Assembly (NCBI GenBank): GCA_037447605.1
Contig: CM074809.1
Location: 1,161,705-1,225,704, forward strand
DNA length: 64,000 bases
Origin: Zygnema circumcarinatum
Lineage: Eukaryota; Streptophyta; Zygnematophyceae; Zygnematales; Zygnemataceae
Direction: 5' to 3'
Positions 58,756 to 64,000 of the stretch are shown here, piece after piece. Position 1 is the stretch's first letter. Every line of letters starts with the position of its first letter. A program made the position numbers and the translations under genes. The notes beneath the pieces are model-generated. The model saw nothing but the letters and a program-made list of their open reading frames with translations, made no database searches and had not been told where the DNA came from.

Positions 58756-60407
58756 GCTTCATTTGCAAACAGGTTCTGTAGTCCAGTCGGAACTTACTTT
58801 CAGGAATTTAAGTGTCATTTTTTGGGGCTCTGTAAATTTCTGTCTCGGTCCCATCGAGGAATTGCGTAGCGGATGCCCTTGCAATAAAGCGATGGAGAGA
58901 GCGCGGAGTAGTTGGCGCAAGATCAGCCATCACATTAGTTGGTTTCTAGAAATAAAGTCCTTCTGTATTCTTGCCTTGACTTTGGTGAAAAAGTTGTGAA
59001 GGGTTCCTTCTTAGGAATACACCTGGGCAAAACGGCTCGTCCTGCACAAGAATGCTGTCTTTTGTTATATGTGGAAGCTCCAAGCAATGCTCAATGTCTT
59101 ATGAAAACTCGAGGTTAGTCTTTTAGTAGAGAGTGTCAGAATTGAATGTTTTCTGACATTGCAGAGGCAGGTTCGAGTTCAAGGGAAGCACTCTTTTCAA
59201 AGAACTCTTAAAAATGAATTGGTGGGTTGATCTTCTTTGCTTAGAGTGTGAGGCAGGGAGAGACGGATAGATAGTGTGGGAAAGTGAGTGAGGGAGGGAG
59301 GGCGAGAGAGGGAGTCAGAAATAGAGGGTGGAACAGGGGGGGGTTAAGATAAAGGAAACACTCTTTTACAGCTGAGTTGGGCATTTCTTTCTTCTTTGAC
59401 ATAGCTCAAACTAGAGGGATAGAGAGTCGTTGGGTTCCGTCGACAGTTTGTATCTCTTTGTAAACAGCACGTTAGGGTTTTTGGGTTTGCAATTTAAGTG
59501 TCAAACCAGCACATGTAAATGGTTCTTTATGCCCTCCTGTAATGCATTGCATACGACATTGTTTATCGTATCGTGTTGAGGGTTCATTTTAACCTGTTTA
59601 AGCTGCTTTGGGCGAATGCATCTTTCTAGTCTCGAGGGAGGGGGGAGGGAGAGATGGGGGGGAAGGAGGGAGGGAGCTGGAGAGGGAGAGGGAGATGAGG
59701 GATTGGAAGAGAGGATGGGGGAGACGAGACGATGTGGACAAAGGGAGGGGGGAGGGTTTAGAGTTTGGGGTTTAGGTCTGAGGGGGCAGAACCTAGGGTT
59801 AAGAGTATTCAAGAAAGTTGGACCATAAATTATGACTTAATGTTCAATGCAAGACGTGGGAAGCACAGCTTCAGCAGAGTACCATGCCCTAAGGTAACCC
59901 ACAAATGCGAGACCCACAAAAAGTGGCAGTCCTCTATTGTAAAGGCTGTGTGCCCTATAAAACGTCTGCTTAAACTACGGCCCATATAAAAGATCTGCAG
60001 ATGCCCTACAGACATTCTCTGCTACTCCCTACATGGGCCATCCATCCATGGCAGGCTCAAGACCTTGTCCTTGATTAACAAAAGTTATGACATAGCAAGT
60101 GCTAAGGGGGAAAAGGGCTGCTGCTACGCCTACAGACGCCTCTACTGTAACCCTAAAGCTGAACCACTGCCACTCTACTTCCAAAAGGCAGCGGAGTTGC
60201 AACTGCGCAGCTATCCATTAATGTGGCGCCTGCTGGGCCATTCCATCTCTTGAGGAACTGGATTCCAGAATCAGCTGCCTACAGAGTGCCCTTCATATGA
60301 TAACAAAAATGGGCACCAAGATGGGCTTCCAGTAGTTAAGAGGCACATTTTGTTAATCTTTCGTAATGTTAAGGAGTTTTTTTTGCAACCTTCTGAGACC
60401 AACTTAG
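58756..60407. other. Convergent 3' spacer with GA-rich and telomere-like repeats
   Basis: It contains GA/GGGAGG-rich tracts at about 59240-59335 and 59635-59755 and a degenerate GGGTTTAG-type stretch at about 59750-59800. No coding signal was recognised. Confidence 0.6.
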
Positions 60408-63400
60408 CTAGTGATCCTCCTCTTTTGTTGCTGCCACCTGCTGCCCTGGCCTTCGGCGGGCATTGAGCACTACCTCCAGGTCTGGCAGGCCTCCCACCTT
60501 TTCCAGCTCCTGCTCATCCCCCAACCCACCTTGTTACAGCAGGTTCGGCAGTTGATCATGTTAGACTCCTCAAGACCTTGACAAGGGGTGGTATGAGTAT
60601 CAACACCGACAGGTGACCTATTCCTAAAACAAGCAAAATCTACCACCAAACTTGAAGAAAGCTTTCCTCAAAACCCAAAGCGGTGTCAACTGACTTATGG
60701 GTTGAAGGCAGCCTATGCTTACCTGAGGACCAAAGAAGAGACCATATGGGACACCTTCGAATTTGTCAGCGTGATGAAGCTGCACATTGTACAAATACAG
60801 AAAGCAAAGCCTTCAGGACATCCGCTGTAGTCTTGGTATCAAGGAAAATATTTGCGCCCTGCCCTATGATAACTCAAAAGGAATGAATGGCATCCTCGTG
60901 AACACAATCACACTCTAAACAAGATCTGTGATCAAGCCGTGATAAGAGGGTCAAAATATTGCAACAACAGGCGTGTCCAGGAATTGCGGAGTACCTGATG
61001 TGCAGCTGCCACCTTTTGAAGGTAGGGAACGTCAGCAATTGGGCCAACAGGAAAGCGGCGATGAACCAAGCCGTCATGGACAAACATATATGCCATGCCG
61101 AAAAGAGTGATGCCAAGGCCCTGGCAATGTCCATTCACCCACATGGAAGTCAGGCCCAGGCAATACTAAAGCATGTGGAGTCTCTAAGCCAAGCATGCAC
61201 CATGCCCTGCAATTCCAGCTTAGGGTGTGGGTAGACTCACAGCACCAAAGCATAGCCCTGGAAAGAGACCGCGATTGAAGAAGCCATATGCTAGAAGCAA
61301 GATGGCCGGCCCCGCATTTATAATGGCAAAGATGTCGTTTAGCTCAAATGGACCTTCACGCGGCCGATGATGAGACTGCCATGTAATAAGGCCACCCAAA
61401 ATTTGTATCATCTCCTCAATCCGCTTCCAATGTCTTCCTTTGGCAGCACAAAAAGAAAAGCACCACAGATTGTGATTGACATATTACAGGAAGGAAAGGC
61501 AAATTAGAACCTTTTGCTGGTGAAACACTGTACCTCATGCATGTGCCACAACGAGGCGTGCCATAGTGCTTTATGTGCCCAACGTGCCCAAAACTCCATT
61601 CCCACCTGTAGCACAGACGAATCCCCGGCTCAATTAGACAAAACAGGTAGGACCTTCCAATACAGGTCTCTGAAAGGCATATAACACTTTTGAGCTTGCA
61701 GAAGGACCCGGTGTTTGAGCAGTCAGACTTCACTTGTCATAGCAAGCTCATGAAATGCTCGTAAGGCCCTTACCGCAGCTCCAATAGCCAAAGCAAATGT
61801 GCCAAACATCTCCAAGTAAGGAACATCTCCTCCTGCCTGCACCATTGAGACCTTCATGAAAGTTAAACCACCAATTGCCCACCCATAGCCTACGCACGGC
61901 TCTCATCAGGATCTAACTGCCACGTACCAATCAACATCCCTGTGTCAAACTGGCTGGCCACACCTACCCTTGAATGCAAACTCTTTCACCGTAAGAATAT
62001 TTCAGGCGACATGTTCCACCTTGGCCAAATTAAGTCCTGCAGCTCGACCGACTTATGGCTGCATTCCAGTGAGTTTCCAGTTGACACGGATACACCACAT
62101 CACTATCTGGGAATTCACATGCTAAAGTCAGCAACCGAAGTTAGCTAATTACTGAGCCACTGATGTTCTATGAACCAATCAAGCTCCTTCCATCTGACTC
62201 AACACAAAACCTTCACCCAGCCATAACTGATGCCACAATCACCGGGGACTGAAGGGTATTCCATCATGAGTTGCCCTGTGACGAACCAATGCTACAGGGT
62301 CGTAATGCAACTGCTTCTATTGTCGCAGTCGTCTGAATACATACAAAACGTCTGCCTACACTAGGCCAGGAGTATCGCAGTCAAACCAGATGATCATTCG
62401 AAAAAGAAGAATCTCGCCGCAAAAAGAACAGTGGAGTGACTCCAAAACATCCTTCGAATTCGGTAAAAATGGCGATGAGCTAAATGAGGTAGGCAAAATG
62501 TGACCCACTACACCACTTTAGATCAAATGGTATTTTCGGTAGTTTAATTGATTGATAGCTTTCTATAATGCAGACCTGCAGCACTATCACAAACGGCAAA
62601 GGCCCACTAAAGGTTCAGGCCTATATGGCAATAAAAATAAAATCTGGTTCAATGTAGATACAATCATATATGAACCCATCGACGAAGCGATCTATCAAAT
62701 TTTGCTTTCTGCTACTTTTCATTTTGTATCGTAATTCGTGGGAGTCTGGCCAGTCTAAAATGCAGTTTGCACTTGCTAACAGACCTACTTCCAGTTCCGG
62801 TTCTTTTTCACATTTTTACGTATTCTTAATCATTTTAAAAAAAAATCCTTTTGCTAATTCAACCCATGTGCTGGAAATAAGCCTCCCGGTTTTAAATGTC
62901 CAAAAGCGTATGACAGGACACAAAAATGTGACAGAACTGGGACATGAGTTGCGCACATTTGCAATACAGCAAATAACTGTATCACAGCAGCGAAATAATC
63001 AGCCTCCCCACGACTCATTGACATCATTCAGTCAGAGTATCCATTTCTAAATTTAAGCCACACACGATGAGAAGAGATGTAGCAATTCACGAAGAGGTAA
63101 GAAGTATCTCCTAAGTTGCATTGGGCATGACTCAGGTGTGCATGAGTTCGTCATTGGTAGTCTGAGACACAGACAAACCATTCGTATGCATAATTTACTG
63201 GGAATACGATACCAAGGTATGATTTTTCATTGAGCTTCTACAAGTATACCAGCTCAAAAATCTTCTACAGCTCGGGAAGTTATATTGAAAACTTCATAGA
63301 GGACAGAGCATCAGGCTGATGTATCGTCAGATTGTTGAACTGAGACCTGACTCAGTACTTTGGGCTGCAAAACCGACTAACCTGCATTTGAGAAATAAAG

Positions 63401-63909
63401 CGGTAAATCACCGCCCCGCCTGCCAGTGATGTGAAACCAATGCTGGAAACTACGGCAGCCACAAGATACGTTGAGCGCTCTGACTTCCTGCGCTGCATGC
63501 GCTCCAGCTGTGCTCGTCTGTCGGCATCCTCCGATGAAGTAGCCATGGTAGCCAACTGGGCAGCAAATTCAAGGGTCACAGATGACTCGTTTGAGTCATC
63601 GGCACTATTCCCTGCAACTTCCTCGACCTGACCTAGTTCATTCCTGTCTTCGGCAGATCTAAGTTGCGAGCTGTCAGACGACACTGCCCTCGCGAGGAGT
63701 GAGCTCCTCCTGTGGAGCACAAGTTGTGAGAGCGAACCTCCTGCTCCGATATGATGCCTTACTACAGACCTTCCCAGGGATGACACACAGACTTTAGCAG
63801 CGGAAATCGACCGCGATTCCTGCACAGAGTGTCTTCTACAAGAGGGAGAAGACAGCACTGAAGCAGAAGAAATCGATCCTGCAAGCGCAGCCTTGATCAT
63901 CATCGCCAT
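60408..63909 (-). CDS. BCH: Beta-carotene 3-hydroxylase (non-haem di-iron)
   Basis: Complement, seven exons, all phase 0 with GT-AG introns: 63382-63909, 61774-61836, 61534-61605, 61241-61375, 60995-61120, 60723-60779 and 60408-60509. The protein is 360 aa. Residues 1 to about 100 are a Ser/Arg-rich plastid transit region, then RRKSERSTYLVAAVVSSIGF. The His clusters that bind the two irons are complete: HKALWHASLWHMHE/SHHRPREGPFELND, HDGLVHRRFPVGP and AHQ/LHHADKF. Membrane segments are visible around residues 150-200 and 250-300. It hydroxylates beta-rings of beta-carotene to make cryptoxanthin and zeaxanthin in the plastid, feeding the xanthophyll cycle. The C-terminus (ELEKVGGLPDLEVVLNARRRPGQQ) is normal. 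Exon phases all match. Intron 1 is long (about 1.5 kb). The promoter lies mostly beyond the right window edge. CYP97-type hydroxylases are unrelated in sequence. Confidence 0.96.
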
Positions 63910-64000
63910 TGTTCACTCGTCCCTGTCAGCTTTCCAATCCACCAACACACTAACTCAACTTCCAAACCAACGCATTGCTCAAACAGTCGAAAGCCTTCCT

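Noticed and set aside
60683-60886. Plus-strand 67-aa ORF
   Set aside because: It lies opposite the beta-carotene hydroxylase exon LHHADKFEGVPYGLF (60723-60779) and is only its antisense.
1-64000. tRNA, rRNA, CRISPR or prokaryotic operon features
   Set aside because: None recognised by eye; the gene structure is eukaryotic. A tRNAscan/Infernal run would be the decisive check for short RNA genes I could have missed.

Overview
This window is nuclear DNA of a green plant (a streptophyte). The genes are split by short GT-AG introns. Most encode plastid or eukaryotic housekeeping proteins, several with transit-peptide-like N-termini. Low-complexity (CT)n, (GA)n and CTTT runs fill introns and spacers, and plant-type CCCTAAA motifs occur between genes. 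I cannot place the species. Two runs of exactly 10 Ns mark assembly gaps (15616-15625 and 53603-53612).

Layout. 1-720: a satellite-like tandem repeat. 1476-3439 (-): a ureidoglycolate hydrolase-family gene, head-to-head with a plastid-type Ser/Thr kinase gene ending at 8886 (+). 8887-10411: spacer with a dispersed repeat. 10412-10774 (+): a 120-aa zinc-binding protein resembling a RIG-I-like-receptor C-terminal domain. 11350-13375 (-): a MetX-like alpha/beta hydrolase. 13654-17593: a 1.97-kb segment present twice around gap 1, each copy with a BED-finger ORF, followed by a MITE-like element and GA-rich DNA. 19467-23665 (-): XRCC2, nine exons, head-to-head with an ABC1-type atypical kinase gene ending at 30386 (+). 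31606-34594 (-): gamma-tocopherol methyltransferase (VTE4), head-to-head with homogentisate phytyltransferase (VTE2) at 36279-41590 (+). 42.5-44.9 kb: a GC-rich promoter-like zone full of CACGTG motifs. 46153-49781 (+): an unrecognised acidic protein. 51111-54488 (-): NDC1-like transmembrane nucleoporin, head-to-head with a Rubisco-LSMT-type SET-domain gene ending at 58755 (+). 60408-63909 (-): beta-carotene 3-hydroxylase, fully resolved in seven exons.

How the genes relate. The most striking point is metabolic. The first committed enzyme (VTE2) and the last methylation enzyme (VTE4) of tocopherol synthesis are divergently transcribed from one 1.7-kb spacer packed with ACGT-core (G-box/ABRE-like) motifs. 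An ABC1-family kinase gene lies upstream and a carotenoid hydroxylase gene lies about 19 kb downstream, so four plastid isoprenoid or antioxidant functions share about 40 kb. At least four gene pairs are head-to-head, three of them with spacers of only about 0.26-0.38 kb.

Limits. Exon boundaries for XRCC2, VTE4, the MetX-like gene, the ureidoglycolate hydrolase gene and BCH were joined by hand. They give continuous frames with consensus splice sites. The 5' exons of the kinase, ABC1K, VTE2 and SET genes, and several NDC1, ABC1K and SET internal exons, are only approximate.
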